Positions 26,397 through 35,714 of a DNA stretch of 64,000 nt are shown here, one piece after another (within the stretch, counting starts at the first letter, position 1; each line of letters opens with the position of its first letter). The DNA is from Roseibium denhamense (GTDB taxonomy: Bacteria; Pseudomonadota; Alphaproteobacteria; Rhizobiales; Stappiaceae), in NCBI RefSeq assembly GCF_009711415.1, contig NZ_SMLZ01000110.1, positions 152,905-216,904 on the forward strand, read 5' to 3'. A program made the position numbers and the translations under genes. The notes under the pieces were generated by a model. That model did no database searches. It was not told the DNA's origin and worked only from the letters and a program-made list of their open reading frames with translations.

Positions 26397-27077
26397 ATGT
26401 TGAAGCGGTTATTGATGATCATGGCAGTTCTGACGGCTGGTGTTTCCGCAGCCTCAGCGGCAACCGTCTCGGTTTCCACCGCTAACGTCAATTTGAGAGC
26501 TGGCCCCTCGACCTCCTATCCGGTGGTGACAGTCGTGCCCGCTGGCAGCCGTGTGGTAACGCATGGCTGCGTCTCTGGTTACACTTGGTGCGATATTGCT
26601 TTTGGGACATATAGAGGCTGGGTGTCAGCCAGATACATCCAAGTCGTTTACAATGGAGCGCCGGTGATCCTGACCCCGGCCGTTGCGCCCGCCGCCGGAG
26701 TGACCGTGGTGACGTATAACCGGGCCTATTGGGACCGGTATTACACCACCTATCCCTGGTATGGTTCTTGGACGGCCTATTACCGCGCTCCAGTAACCGC
26801 AACGACAACTGCCGTTGGCCCCAATGGCGGGACCGCCACCCGCACCCGTGGATGCGTTGGCCTGCGCTGCGGAGCAACGGGCACTGCAACCGGCGCAAAT
26901 GGCGGCACGGCGGCCGGCGCCCGAGCGTGCGGTCCGCGCGGGTGCGGCGCAGCGGGAACAGTGACGGGACCGAATGGCAACACAGCCTCCGGTGTCCGTG
27001 GCTGCGGGCCAAGGGGATGCGGCGCTGCGGTTTCGGGTCCTCAGGGCAATACAGCGCACCGCCGGTTTGCAAGATAA
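26397..27077 (+). CDS. Exported SH3-domain protein with Gly/Cys-rich tandem repeat tail
   Basis: A 226-residue protein. The start at 26397 has CTGGAG 6 nt upstream and opens a signal peptide (MLKRLLMIMAVLTAGVSAASA). Residues about 24-88 form a bacterial SH3 domain (VNLRAGPSTSYPVVTVVPAG through YRGWVSARYIQVVY), a type that binds cell-wall or other periplasmic ligands. The rest holds a Tyr/Trp-rich linker (RAYWDRYYTTYPWYGSWTAYYR) and three to four imperfect repeats of about 20 residues built on RGCGPRGCGAAGTVTGPNG, each with two Cys. The regular Cys pairs suggest disulfide or metal binding outside the cytoplasm. The function of the tail is unknown. Confidence 0.82.
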   Translation: MLKRLLMIMAVLTAGVSAASAATVSVSTANVNLRAGPSTSYPVVTVVPAGSRVVTHGCVSGYTWCDIAFGTYRGWVSARYIQVVYNGAPVILTPAVAPAAGVTVVTYNRAYWDRYYTTYPWYGSWTAYYRAPVTATTTAVGPNGGTATRTRGCVGLRCGATGTATGANGGTAAGARACGPRGCGAAGTVTGPNGNTASGVRGCGPRGCGAAVSGPQGNTAHRRFAR

Positions 27078-27272
27078 ACAGTCTTAGAAAACAGGGAGCG
27101 TCAGGAAGCCTGGAGGTGGCACGCTCGCCCGTAAACCCCAGTCACAGGTTGCAACCGCCCTTCAACCCGCCGATACAAGCGATTGGAAGCGGACCGACCC
27201 AACCTAGGCTTCGTCAGGCCCCGAATTCCGGTTGTGGTCAGCGCTCCATGCGAACCTTCAGCAGGTTGTAGC

Positions 27273-28544
27273 CTAGAGCTGCGCCGCGGCCTTCGCGATT
27301 GCTGCGTCCGTTTGCTGGAGATCTTCTTCTGTGAGAGCCAGATGCGCATATAATTTGCTGTCCGGCTTCAAAATGCCGCTCTGCCGAAGCGATGCGTTGA
27401 CGGCATTCGCGTGGGCGGCGTTGTTCTTCAGTGTACCGCGGTAGTCGCGAACGGGCTGCTCCGTGAACACCACGTCAAACAACATCGGCTCGCCAACGAT
27501 CTGATGCGCTACTCCGGCCGCGCCAAGATGTGTGGCGTAGCTTTGCATCAGCCGTTCTCCAGTATCCTTCAGCATTTGGTAGGCACCGGGACGGCGTAAT
27601 ATCTCCAGCGTCTTGAGACCGGCAACACTTGCGACCGGGTTGCCGCTCAAGGTGCCGATCTGAAAGGTGAAGCCCTTTTCCCCGACCTTGGATTTGTCGA
27701 AGTGGGCCATGATCTCGGCCTTGCCTGCGACGGCGGCGAGCGGAAACCCTCCGCCGATAACCTTGCCAAGCGTGCACAGATCCGGTGTGACACCGTAGTA
27801 TTCCTGCGCCCCGCCATAGGCGAAGCGGAAGCCGGTCACCACCTCATCGAAAATCAGAACAATGCCGTGTTTGGTCGCAAGGTCGCGAAGTGTCCGAAGA
27901 AACCCTAGCGCGGGCGGGACAAGACGCTGAAGCGGCTCGACGATGATACAGGCGATCTCGTGCGCGTATTCCTCCACCAGCGAGGTAACGAAATCCGAAT
28001 CGTTGAACGGCGCAATCAGCATGCCATCGCGGACGCTGTCCGGAATGCCGGCCGAATCCGGGACCGCTTGCGGGAAGTTGATCAAGGACTTGGGTGCAAG
28101 GCTCATCAAGGCTTCGCCGGACATGCCGTGGTAGCCGCCCTCGAATTTCAGGACCCGGTCTTTACCGGTAAAGGCGCGGGCAAGACGCATGGCATACATG
28201 TCCGCTTCGCCCCCGGTTGACACATACCGGACCTGATCGGCGCAGGCCATGGCATCGACCAGCACTTCCGCAAGCTCTATGCCTGCCGCACTGTTGGCGA
28301 AGAAGGTCATGCCTTTGCCAAGCTGTTCCTGCACTGCCTCGACCACTTCCGGATGGCCATGGCCCAGGATCATCGGACCGGACCCGATCAGATAGTCGAT
28401 ATACTCTTTGCCGTCTTCGTCCCAGACCCTTGACCCTTTGCCCTCGCGAACGATTAAGGAGGGGTCGAAATTTCCGAACCCGGCGCCAGGCAGGACCTCC
28501 GCGGCACGCGCGCTCCAATCGGCTTGTGAGATTGTCGTTTTCAT
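27273..28544 (-). CDS. Class III aminotransferase, glutamate-1-semialdehyde-aminomutase-like
   Basis: A 423-residue PLP enzyme of fold type I. Visible marks are the STGGEADMYAMRLARAFTGK block, the cofactor Asp region VLIFDEVVTGFR and the PLP-lysine region LGKVIGGGFPLAA. The set resembles GSA aminomutase-like catabolic aminotransferases more than true heme-pathway HemL. GGAAG precedes the ATG. It is the last gene of the leftward flavoprotein/enolase-superfamily operon (12 bp after the latter), so it likely transfers or removes an amino group from the product of that pathway. The substrate is inferred only. Confidence 0.88.
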   Translation of the reverse strand: MKTTISQADWSARAAEVLPGAGFGNFDPSLIVREGKGSRVWDEDGKEYIDYLIGSGPMILGHGHPEVVEAVQEQLGKGMTFFANSAAGIELAEVLVDAMACADQVRYVSTGGEADMYAMRLARAFTGKDRVLKFEGGYHGMSGEALMSLAPKSLINFPQAVPDSAGIPDSVRDGMLIAPFNDSDFVTSLVEEYAHEIACIIVEPLQRLVPPALGFLRTLRDLATKHGIVLIFDEVVTGFRFAYGGAQEYYGVTPDLCTLGKVIGGGFPLAAVAGKAEIMAHFDKSKVGEKGFTFQIGTLSGNPVASVAGLKTLEILRRPGAYQMLKDTGERLMQSYATHLGAAGVAHQIVGEPMLFDVVFTEQPVRDYRGTLKNNAAHANAVNASLRQSGILKPDSKLYAHLALTEEDLQQTDAAIAKAAAQL

Positions 28545-28556
28545 CGGGCGCTTCCT

Positions 28557-29681
28557 TCAGGCAGCAACGGCGAGAACAGGGTCACCGAGGGTGTCCGGAT
28601 CGGGCGATACGCCAAGGCCGGGACCGGCCGGCGGCGCGATGGTCCCACCGTGGCGCGCGGGAGCGTCCGGATCAAGCCGGGGCGCAACATAACCGGACAG
28701 ATCACAGACGTTCATGATGTTTTGGCGCGGTGTGGCCGCGGCGACATGCAGGGCCGCGGCCGTTGCGATGTCAGACCCCCAGGTGTCTTCGATACACATC
28801 CGGGCACCGGCATAAAGGCAGATGTCCCGTGCCTTGCGCAGTTCGGATATGCCGCCGAACTTGGACAGTTTCAGCGCAACGGCATCCATGCAGCCAAGTT
28901 CGTAGGCCTTCAACAGACTGGAGATGTCATGGGCGTTTTCATCGAGCTTCATTGGCAGACCTGTGGCAGCGCGCACGGCTGCGCACTCTTCCAGTGTTTG
29001 GCAGGGCTGCTCCAGCATGATGTCAAGGTCGGCGACGGCCCGTCCAACCCGTGTTGCATCCATGCGGGTCGCACCGCAATTCCAATCCCCATAGACAATC
29101 GGACCCGGCCCGGCCGCCTCGCGCACCAGCCGGAGACGGGCGACATCTGCCTGCCAATCATTGTCGGCCCCCAGTTTCACCTGGATCTGCGTCATCCCGG
29201 CGGCAATCGCATCCTTGGCGATCCGGACCATGTCTTCCGGCGCGATGCAGGTGATTGAGTGATAAAGCGGAAGCTGTGCCGTTTGCAGGCCGCCAAGTAG
29301 TGTATAAACCGGCAGCCCGCAAGCCTTGCCGGTCAAGTCCCAAAGCGCAATGTCGATTGCCGATTTCGCGTAAACGTGGCCGATAAGGTGTTGGTGGCAC
29401 GCAGCCATGGCCGCCTCTGCGCCGACCGGGCTCCGGCCGATCAGAACCGGAGCGAGTTCTTCCAGGACCGGAGCAACGCCGTTGGCATAAGCCGGCAGAT
29501 AGTGGGGAATTGGGCAGACTTCGCCCCACCCGGAAACGCCCTGTTTGGTATCGATGCGCAAGACCATGCTGTCCACTGTGGCACAGGCCTTGCCGGCCGC
29601 CATGTAGTAGGTTTCGTGGCTGGTCAGCGGGACCCGCCAGAGAGACAAGCCGGAAATCTCAAGGTCGGGCACGTTGCTCAT
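28557..29681 (-). CDS. Enolase-superfamily (mandelate racemase/muconate lactonizing) enzyme
   Basis: A 374-residue enzyme. The start at 29681 has GGAGG 4 nt upstream; a longer frame begins inside the upstream gene's tail. Metal ligands are D199 (YGDWN), E224 (LEQPC) and D247 (KLDEN). On the KxK strand only the second Lys is kept, K169 (QVKLG), and a general base candidate is K271 (KLSKFGG). This one-Lys KxK plus opposite-side Lys pattern is seen in racemases and dehydratases acting on amino-acid derivatives, such as hydroxyproline-betaine epimerase and cis-3-hydroxyproline dehydratase. Its operon with a DMGDH-like flavoprotein suggests a similar N-methylated or cyclic amino acid. The exact reaction is inferred. 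Confidence 0.88.
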   Translation of the reverse strand: MSNVPDLEISGLSLWRVPLTSHETYYMAAGKACATVDSMVLRIDTKQGVSGWGEVCPIPHYLPAYANGVAPVLEELAPVLIGRSPVGAEAAMAACHQHLIGHVYAKSAIDIALWDLTGKACGLPVYTLLGGLQTAQLPLYHSITCIAPEDMVRIAKDAIAAGMTQIQVKLGADNDWQADVARLRLVREAAGPGPIVYGDWNCGATRMDATRVGRAVADLDIMLEQPCQTLEECAAVRAATGLPMKLDENAHDISSLLKAYELGCMDAVALKLSKFGGISELRKARDICLYAGARMCIEDTWGSDIATAAALHVAAATPRQNIMNVCDLSGYVAPRLDPDAPARHGGTIAPPAGPGLGVSPDPDTLGDPVLAVAA

Positions 29682-29721
29682 GTTGCCTCCGTCGGGATCG
29701 GCTGTTTGTTGCCGCGCTGCG

Positions 29722-32199
29722 TCATTCTGCAGCCACCCCAACGGGCGCATCGGTGCGTGGCAAAATGCTTTCCGGATCATAGGCCGGGACATCGAGAACC
29801 CGAGCGGCACGCGCCTCGTTCATGACGACAACTTGCAGTTCCGTTCCCGTTTTTGCGGCTTCCGGTTTGACGTAAGCAAAGGCGAGGATTTTGCCGACCG
29901 AATGACCATAGGCAATCGAACTTGTCGCTCCGACAACCTCTCCGTCCATCAAAACGGCTTCGCCGCCATGACCGTCGGCCACACCGTCGGGTTCGACTTC
30001 AAGATAGACACAGACCCAGGGGAGTTTGCTCTCAGCGCTCTCTGAAGTCTCCTGGCGCCCCAGGAACTCCCCCTTGTCCAGTTTTACAAACCGCATCACG
30101 TCCGCTTCCGGCAATGTGACTTCGTTCGTCAGTTCACCAGCGCCCTTAAAGCCCTTCTCAAGCCGCAGGGCATTCATGGCGAAGGAGCCATAGTCAGCAA
30201 GGCCGAGCGGCGCGCCGGTTGTCCAAAGCGCATCATAAACGACCAGCATGTCTTCGTATGGAACGTGAAACTCCCAGCCCAGCTCGCCTGCATAGGACAT
30301 GCGAAAGGCCCATAACTTGCGCCCTGCGACCTCAATCTCTTGTGCGGTCAGCCACCGGAAGGAGGCATTGTCCAGCGGCGCAGGCGTGTTCGGCTGCAGG
30401 ATATCGCGGGCCAGCGGGCCATTCAGCGCCATCGCCCCCCACTCGGTGGAGAGATTGCGGATGGTCACGGTTTCTCCATCAAGATGCTGCGCCAGATGAT
30501 CAAGGAGGCGCTGCTCGAAGAACGCCGCGCAGACGAGATAGAACCGGTCCGGGGCAAGCCGCACGACTGTCAGCTCCAGCTCGATCCGGCCACGCCGGTT
30601 GAGCATATGGGTCAGGGCGATGCCGCCAACCTTCTTGGGCAATTTGTTTGCAACGAGACAATCGAGATAGGCTTCTGCGTCCGGGCCGGAAAGCTCAACC
30701 TTTGTGAAGGCGGAGATGTCCATGATGCCGGCGGTTTCGCGCACTGCCTTCATCTCTTTAGCCACGACATCATGCCATTCAGCCCGGTTGAAGGAATAGT
30801 AGTCGCGCTGCTCAAGACCATCTTTGGCAAACCAGCGGGGCCGTTCATGGCCATAAACCTCTTCGTAGACCGCCCCTTTATCTTTCAGGCGCTCATACAG
30901 CGGGCTCGGTTTGATGGGCCTGCCTTCCAGACGGTTGAAATGCGGAAACGGAATTTCGTGACGCAGGCAGTAGTCTTCCTTGGCCTTGATCACCTGCCAC
31001 TCCTTGCCGGCGTAGGCACCAAACCGGCGCGGATCGAATTCGCGCATGGAAATATCGGCAGCGCCATGTACCATCCACCTGGCGAGCTCGCGCGTTAGGC
31101 CGGGCCCCCAGCCGATACCGATCTGGGTGCCGCAGCAGCACCAGTAGTTTTTGACGCCCGGCGCGGGGCCAATTAGGGGATTGCCGTCCGGCGGGTGGGA
31201 GATCGCGCCATGGACTTCCCGCTTGATGCCCAGCTCTGCGAAAATCGGCATCCGGTCCATGGCGTTTTCCAGCCAGGGCATGATCCGGTCATAGTCGGCG
31301 TCAAACAGTTCGTTCTCGGCTTCCCATGGGCAGAAGTCCTCCCAAACCGTGTTCGGGTTTTCCTTCTCGTAAATCCCGATCAGTCCGGATTTCTGCTCCA
31401 TGCGGATGTAGCCGGAGACCAGCTTGTCGTCGCGAATGACCGGAAGTTCTTTGTCTAGCTCCAGGAACTCCGGCACCGTGTCGGTGACGATATAGTGGTG
31501 GGTCATGGAGGTCATCGGCAATTGCAGGCCGCTCCATTCGCCCATCTGCCGCGCATAGGTCCCACCGGCATTGACCACATGTTCGCAAGTAATATCGCCG
31601 AGTTCGGTGAAGACTTTCCACTCGCCGGTCTCAAGTTGCTTGATGTCCTTCGCGCGGCAGCGGCGGATGATTTTCACGCCCAGCTTTCGCGCGCCGATCG
31701 CCAGCGCCTGGGTGACGCCAGAGGGATCCGCATGGCCGTCATCCGGCGTGTGCAAGGCGCCGAGAACGCCGTCCAGATTATAGAAGGGATGCAACTCCCG
31801 GATCCGCTCTGGCCCGACTAGTTCCATCGGAAACTGCAGGGCCCGGCCAACACTCATGGTGTGGCGCAGCCAGTCCATCTCATCTTCGGTGTAGGCCAGC
31901 CGGAATGATCCGCAGCCATGCCATGTCACGGATTGGCCGGTCTCTTCTTCCAGAAGACCGGAATAGAGATCAATGTTGTAGCCGACACATTTTCCAAGGC
32001 CAAAGCTGGAGGTCGAATGCGTGATCTGCCCTGCCGCATGCCAAGTGGAACCCGAGGTCAGTTCGGCCTTTTCCAGCAGCACAACGTCCGACCAGCCTTC
32101 ATGGGCCAGGTGGTAGGCAAGTCCGCATCCCATGATGCCGCCGCCAACGATGACGACGCGAGCTGACGAAGGGAGTTTTGATGTTCCAAGGTCCGCCAA
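29722..32199 (-). CDS. FAD-dependent dimethylglycine/sarcosine dehydrogenase-like protein with GcvT domains
   Basis: An 825-residue two-part enzyme. The N-terminal DAO-type flavoprotein carries the FAD motif VVIVGGGIMGCGLAYHL and SGSTWHAAG with His54, which aligns with the covalent FAD-linking His of dimethylglycine dehydrogenases. From about residue 400 a GcvT-like aminomethyl/folate domain follows (GIMDISAFTKVELSGPDAE, later GAGELTNEVTLPEADVMRFVK). Together they fit oxidative N-demethylation with transfer of the methyl carbon to tetrahydrofolate. Start TTG 32199 has GGAG 7 nt upstream; the frame upstream to 32367 runs through the divergent promoter and was not used. First gene of its operon, divergent to the RpiR regulator. 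Confidence 0.9.
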   Translation of the reverse strand: MADLGTSKLPSSARVVIVGGGIMGCGLAYHLAHEGWSDVVLLEKAELTSGSTWHAAGQITHSTSSFGLGKCVGYNIDLYSGLLEEETGQSVTWHGCGSFRLAYTEDEMDWLRHTMSVGRALQFPMELVGPERIRELHPFYNLDGVLGALHTPDDGHADPSGVTQALAIGARKLGVKIIRRCRAKDIKQLETGEWKVFTELGDITCEHVVNAGGTYARQMGEWSGLQLPMTSMTHHYIVTDTVPEFLELDKELPVIRDDKLVSGYIRMEQKSGLIGIYEKENPNTVWEDFCPWEAENELFDADYDRIMPWLENAMDRMPIFAELGIKREVHGAISHPPDGNPLIGPAPGVKNYWCCCGTQIGIGWGPGLTRELARWMVHGAADISMREFDPRRFGAYAGKEWQVIKAKEDYCLRHEIPFPHFNRLEGRPIKPSPLYERLKDKGAVYEEVYGHERPRWFAKDGLEQRDYYSFNRAEWHDVVAKEMKAVRETAGIMDISAFTKVELSGPDAEAYLDCLVANKLPKKVGGIALTHMLNRRGRIELELTVVRLAPDRFYLVCAAFFEQRLLDHLAQHLDGETVTIRNLSTEWGAMALNGPLARDILQPNTPAPLDNASFRWLTAQEIEVAGRKLWAFRMSYAGELGWEFHVPYEDMLVVYDALWTTGAPLGLADYGSFAMNALRLEKGFKGAGELTNEVTLPEADVMRFVKLDKGEFLGRQETSESAESKLPWVCVYLEVEPDGVADGHGGEAVLMDGEVVGATSSIAYGHSVGKILAFAYVKPEAAKTGTELQVVVMNEARAARVLDVPAYDPESILPRTDAPVGVAAE

Positions 32200-32242
32200 G
32201 GCTGATCTCCATTGCTGGCGATTTTCTGATGGACAGCGTAAA

Positions 32243-32256
32243 CGTACAATTGTACG
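32243..32256. promoter_or_regulatory. Perfect palindrome between divergent amine-catabolism operons, candidate RpiR operator
   Basis: CGTACAATTGTACG is a perfect 14-bp palindrome, lying 44 bp from the flavoprotein start and 11 bp from the RpiR start. It is the only strong symmetry in the 67-bp divergent spacer. RpiR-family proteins bind palindromic sites in their own promoter, so this is the best candidate site for control of both operons. Confidence 0.6.
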
Positions 32257-32266
32257 CTCGTCAATT

Positions 32267-33181
32267 ATGAATGATATGAATGTACCAAAAACAGACTCGA
32301 TTGCACCGGCGGATGTTCTGGAAACGCTCGCGTCCGAGCTTGAGGAGCTGACACCAGAGCTGCGCAAGGCTGCAAGCTATGTGCTTGATAATCCAAACGA
32401 TGTGAGCGTGAGTTCAATCCGCGAGATTGCAGATGCAGCCGGTGTGAAACCCAACACTTTTGTGCGCATGGCGCGCTCGGTCGGGTTCGAGGGGTATGAG
32501 GATTTCCGGCACCCGTTCCGCGAAGCCATCCGGCGCCGTGGCACAGATTTCCCAGACCGCGCACGGTGGCTGCAGTCGCTTTCAAGAGGGGGGCAGCTTG
32601 GGGAGCTGTTTGCCGAAATGGCGGCTTGTGCGATTTCAAACATCGAAAACACGTTTGCGGCGACAGATGCCGACGCGATGAAATGCGCAGCGGACGCCAT
32701 CGTGAATGCGCGGCACACCTATGTGCTCGGCGTTGGCGTGAACAACTCCAACGCCCGCAACTTCACCTATCTATCTGATATGGCGGTCGACACCATCTGG
32801 ACGATCCCGCGCATGGGATCCGTGGCAACAGATGATCTTGCGCGGGCCGATGAGCGGGACGTGCTTGTCGCCATGACCTGCAAGCCCTACCGCACGGATG
32901 TGATTGATGCCGTTGACGTGGCCCGCGAACTCGGCCTGACCATTATCGCCATTTCCGATAGCGCCGCCTCGCCGATTGTGGTCGGCAGCGACCACGCGTT
33001 CATCATTGATGCAGAGACGCCTCAATTTTTTCCGTCCTCTGTCTCGACCATCGCGCTTCTGGAAACACTTCTCGCCTTCGTCATTGCCGATGCACCGCCC
33101 GAAGTCATTGCAAGCATTGAACGGTTTCACAACCGCCGCCACGCCATGGGCCTTTATCAGGAAGAATGGAAGGACCGCTGA
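32267..33181 (+). CDS. RpiR/MurR-family transcriptional regulator with SIS domain
   Basis: A 304-residue regulator. The N-terminal HTH_6 domain spans about residues 12-88 (LTPELRKAASYVLDNPNDVSVSSIREIADAAGVKPNTFVRMARSVGFEGYEDFR region), and a SIS sugar-isomerase-fold domain follows from about residue 128 (TYVLGVGVNNSNARNFTYLSD). ATG 32267 and the in-frame ATG 32276 are both possible starts; neither has a strong ribosome-binding site. Its stop overlaps the Rieske gene start (TGATG). RpiR proteins usually bind phosphosugars, yet here the neighbours are amine-degrading enzymes, so the ligand may be different. Confidence 0.92.
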   Translation: MNDMNVPKTDSIAPADVLETLASELEELTPELRKAASYVLDNPNDVSVSSIREIADAAGVKPNTFVRMARSVGFEGYEDFRHPFREAIRRRGTDFPDRARWLQSLSRGGQLGELFAEMAACAISNIENTFAATDADAMKCAADAIVNARHTYVLGVGVNNSNARNFTYLSDMAVDTIWTIPRMGSVATDDLARADERDVLVAMTCKPYRTDVIDAVDVARELGLTIIAISDSAASPIVVGSDHAFIIDAETPQFFPSSVSTIALLETLLAFVIADAPPEVIASIERFHNRRHAMGLYQEEWKDR

Positions 33182-34263
33182 TGAACGCACACAGCCAGCT
33201 TATCCGCTCGCTTGAAGCCCGGTACTACACGGATCCGGGACACTTTGAACGGGAACAGGCGGGCCTGCTGGCTCGAACGTGGCAATTCGCAGGTCACGTC
33301 TCTCTTCTTGAAAAAGCCGGAGACTATTTCACAGTCGACATTGCAGGCGAGAGCATCATCTGCCTGCGCGACAGGGCTGGCGTTTTACGGGCCTATTACA
33401 ACGTTTGCCAGCACCGCGCGCACCAGTTGGTTCAAGGCGAAGGCAACACCAAACTGCTCGTCTGTCCCTATCACAGCTGGACCTACGAGCTGACCGGCGG
33501 TCTCCGCTCTGGGCCGAACGTCAACTCCGTGCCGGGCTTCGACCGCAAGCAGATATGTCTGACCCCGGTGCGCATCGAGGACTTTTGCGGCTTCCTGTTT
33601 GTGAATCTCGACCCCGAGGCCAAGCCAATGGACGCGTGGTTTCCCAACGTGCGCGCGGAGCTCCGGGCGTTCGTGCCGCATATCGACCGGCTGCGTCCGC
33701 TTGAATGGGTGGAAATCGAAGAAAACTGCAATTGGAAAGTCTCGGTCGAGAACTATTCCGAATGTTATCACTGCCCCATCAACCACCCCACTTTCGCAAC
33801 CGGCGTGATCAAGCCGGAAACCTATGACATACAGCCACAAGGCTATTGTCTGCGCCACACAACAGAGTGCCAAAACCTGGAGCGCATGACCTACGAAATT
33901 GACCTTGGGTCCAACGAACACGCCGGAGACTATTCCTCCTGGTTTTTGTGGCCGCTGTTCTCCTTCCAGGTCTATCCGGGCAACATCCTGAACACCTATC
34001 ACTGGCGGGCAGTCGATGTGGATCACGTCATCGTCTGGCGGGGTTGGTACACGATTGACGGCGTTGACAGTGAAGTCGTGCGCCGCCTTGCCGTGCAGGA
34101 TCGCTCCACTACGGTCGAAGAAGACATCTACCTTGTAGAATCCGTACAGCGCGGGCTGAAGAGCCGGGGATACAATCCGGGGCCTCTGGTTCTGGACCCG
34201 AACTGCGGCGTGAGTTCCGAACACTCGGTCAAAGCGCTGCAAAGCTGGATGCGGGAGGTATGA
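33181..34263 (+). CDS. Rieske-type non-heme iron oxygenase, quaternary-amine demethylase-like
   Basis: A 360-residue oxygenase alpha subunit. The [2Fe-2S] Rieske ligands are C76 and H78 (VCQHRAH) and C95 and H98 (CPYHSW). The mononuclear iron site is in ENYSECYHCPINHPTF, with H197 and H202. The overall form resembles carnitine, glycine-betaine and stachydrine demethylases. Such enzymes need a flavin/ferredoxin reductase; none is encoded in this operon. It overlaps RpiR by 1 bp and the ALDH by 4 bp. Its likely job is the first, O2-dependent attack on an N-methylated or related amine. Confidence 0.92.
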   Translation: MNAHSQLIRSLEARYYTDPGHFEREQAGLLARTWQFAGHVSLLEKAGDYFTVDIAGESIICLRDRAGVLRAYYNVCQHRAHQLVQGEGNTKLLVCPYHSWTYELTGGLRSGPNVNSVPGFDRKQICLTPVRIEDFCGFLFVNLDPEAKPMDAWFPNVRAELRAFVPHIDRLRPLEWVEIEENCNWKVSVENYSECYHCPINHPTFATGVIKPETYDIQPQGYCLRHTTECQNLERMTYEIDLGSNEHAGDYSSWFLWPLFSFQVYPGNILNTYHWRAVDVDHVIVWRGWYTIDGVDSEVVRRLAVQDRSTTVEEDIYLVESVQRGLKSRGYNPGPLVLDPNCGVSSEHSVKALQSWMREV

Positions 34264-35714
34264 TGAAGGGCACTCCAGCCTATTGGCATAACTTCATCGA
34301 CGGCGCATTTGTGGAAGGTGGCGCCGGGCGTCTTGATGTGCTCGACCCGGGCACCGGAGAGAAGCTCGCCGAGCAGGCCCTAGCCGATGCCGCTGACGTC
34401 GACCGCGCGGTCAAGGCTGCCAAACGGGTCAGCGACAGCCGGGCCTGGATGGATCGTCGCCCTGTAGAGCGGGGCCGGATCGTCCGCAAGATGGGCGAGT
34501 ATATACTGGATCGTATTGACGAGATTGCGCCGATCCTGACCCGGGAAGCCGGAAAGCCGCTTTGGGAAGCGAAACTCGAGATTGAAGGCGCAGCCCGGTA
34601 CTTTGAATACTACGGCAATCAGGCCGAAACAATGGAGGGCCGGTCGATTCCCTTGGGCGGCGGGTATTTCGATTTTACTGTCCATGAGCCCTTTGCCGTT
34701 TCCGCCCAGATCATTCCTTGGAACTATCCGATGGAGATGACGGCACGGTCTGTTTCAGCCGCGCTTGCAGTCGGATGTGCCGTCGTCGTCAAGACACCGG
34801 AGCTTGACCCGCTTACGAACCGGTATTTTGCGGATGCCGCGCTTGCCTGCGGCCTCCCGGCGGGGGCATTGAACATCCTCTGCGGTCTCGGAAGGGAGGC
34901 CGGTGCGGCCTTGTCCGCGCACCCTGAGGTCAATCAGATCGTCTTTACCGGGTCCGTCGCAACAGGCTCCGCCATTGCGGCGGCAGCCGCCCGGAAAGTC
35001 GTGCCCTGTGTGCTTGAACTTGGCGGAAAATCAGCCGCAATCGTCTACGATGATGCCGATCTTGACGCCTTCCTTTCCGATGTCCGTTGGGGGATTTATT
35101 TCAACGCCGGCCAGGTGTGTTCGGCCATGTCCCGCGTGATCGCCCATGAAGCCATCCATGACAGATTGGTGGACGGCATCGTCAGTATGGCGGAAGGTCT
35201 CAAGGTTGGTCCGGGTCTCGAGTTTCCGGAGTTCGGCAATAACATGGGCCCGATGATCTCTGAAGCGCAGTGCCAGCGGGCGGCCGGCATGGTCTCTGAA
35301 GCAGAGCGTGAAGGCGCCGTGATCGCAACCGGTGGCCACCGCATGAACCGCCTGGGCTACTTTCTCGAGCCGACTGTTCTGACGAACGTCGCGCCCGATA
35401 CGACTATCGCCAGCGATGAAGTCTTCGGGCCTGTGCTGTCGGTTTTGAAGGCACGGAATGAAAGCGAAGCGCTCGAGATTGCCAACGGCACGCCCTATGG
35501 CCTCGTGGCCGGGGTCTTCACCGCCAATATAGACCGCGCCATGCGCGCCTCCCGGCAGCTCCGGGCAGGTCAGGTCTTTGTCAACGAATGGTATGCGGGC
35601 GGTGTCGAAACGCCATTCGGCGGCTTCGGCAAATCCGGCTATGGCCGCGAAAAGGGCCGCGAGGCTTTGCTCAACTACGTTCAGACCAAAAACATTGCAA
35701 TCAGGATAGGCTGA
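34260..35714 (+). CDS. NAD(P)-dependent aldehyde dehydrogenase
   Basis: A 484-residue ALDH. Catalytic residues are N155 (PWNYP), E253 (LELGGK) and C287 (NAGQVCSAMSR). Two ATG codons in a row open the gene, overlapping the Rieske stop; GCGGGAGG lies just upstream. In its operon it presumably oxidises an aldehyde released by the Rieske oxygenase, for instance a semialdehyde formed on N-dealkylation or ring opening. It is not closely like the polyamine-cluster ALDH at 14976-16400; the two active-site Cys contexts differ (GQVCSAM and GQDCTAA). Confidence 0.93.
   Translation: MMKGTPAYWHNFIDGAFVEGGAGRLDVLDPGTGEKLAEQALADAADVDRAVKAAKRVSDSRAWMDRRPVERGRIVRKMGEYILDRIDEIAPILTREAGKPLWEAKLEIEGAARYFEYYGNQAETMEGRSIPLGGGYFDFTVHEPFAVSAQIIPWNYPMEMTARSVSAALAVGCAVVVKTPELDPLTNRYFADAALACGLPAGALNILCGLGREAGAALSAHPEVNQIVFTGSVATGSAIAAAAARKVVPCVLELGGKSAAIVYDDADLDAFLSDVRWGIYFNAGQVCSAMSRVIAHEAIHDRLVDGIVSMAEGLKVGPGLEFPEFGNNMGPMISEAQCQRAAGMVSEAEREGAVIATGGHRMNRLGYFLEPTVLTNVAPDTTIASDEVFGPVLSVLKARNESEALEIANGTPYGLVAGVFTANIDRAMRASRQLRAGQVFVNEWYAGGVETPFGGFGKSGYGREKGREALLNYVQTKNIAIRIG

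Noticed and set aside
28217..28717. Long rightward frame of 166 codons opposite the aminotransferase
   Set aside because: Arg/Pro-rich antisense shadow of a well-supported enzyme gene; no start signal.
33385..34242. Leftward 285-codon frame opposite the Rieske gene
   Set aside because: The Rieske gene has all its iron ligands; the antisense frame shows no domain and has no ribosome-binding site.
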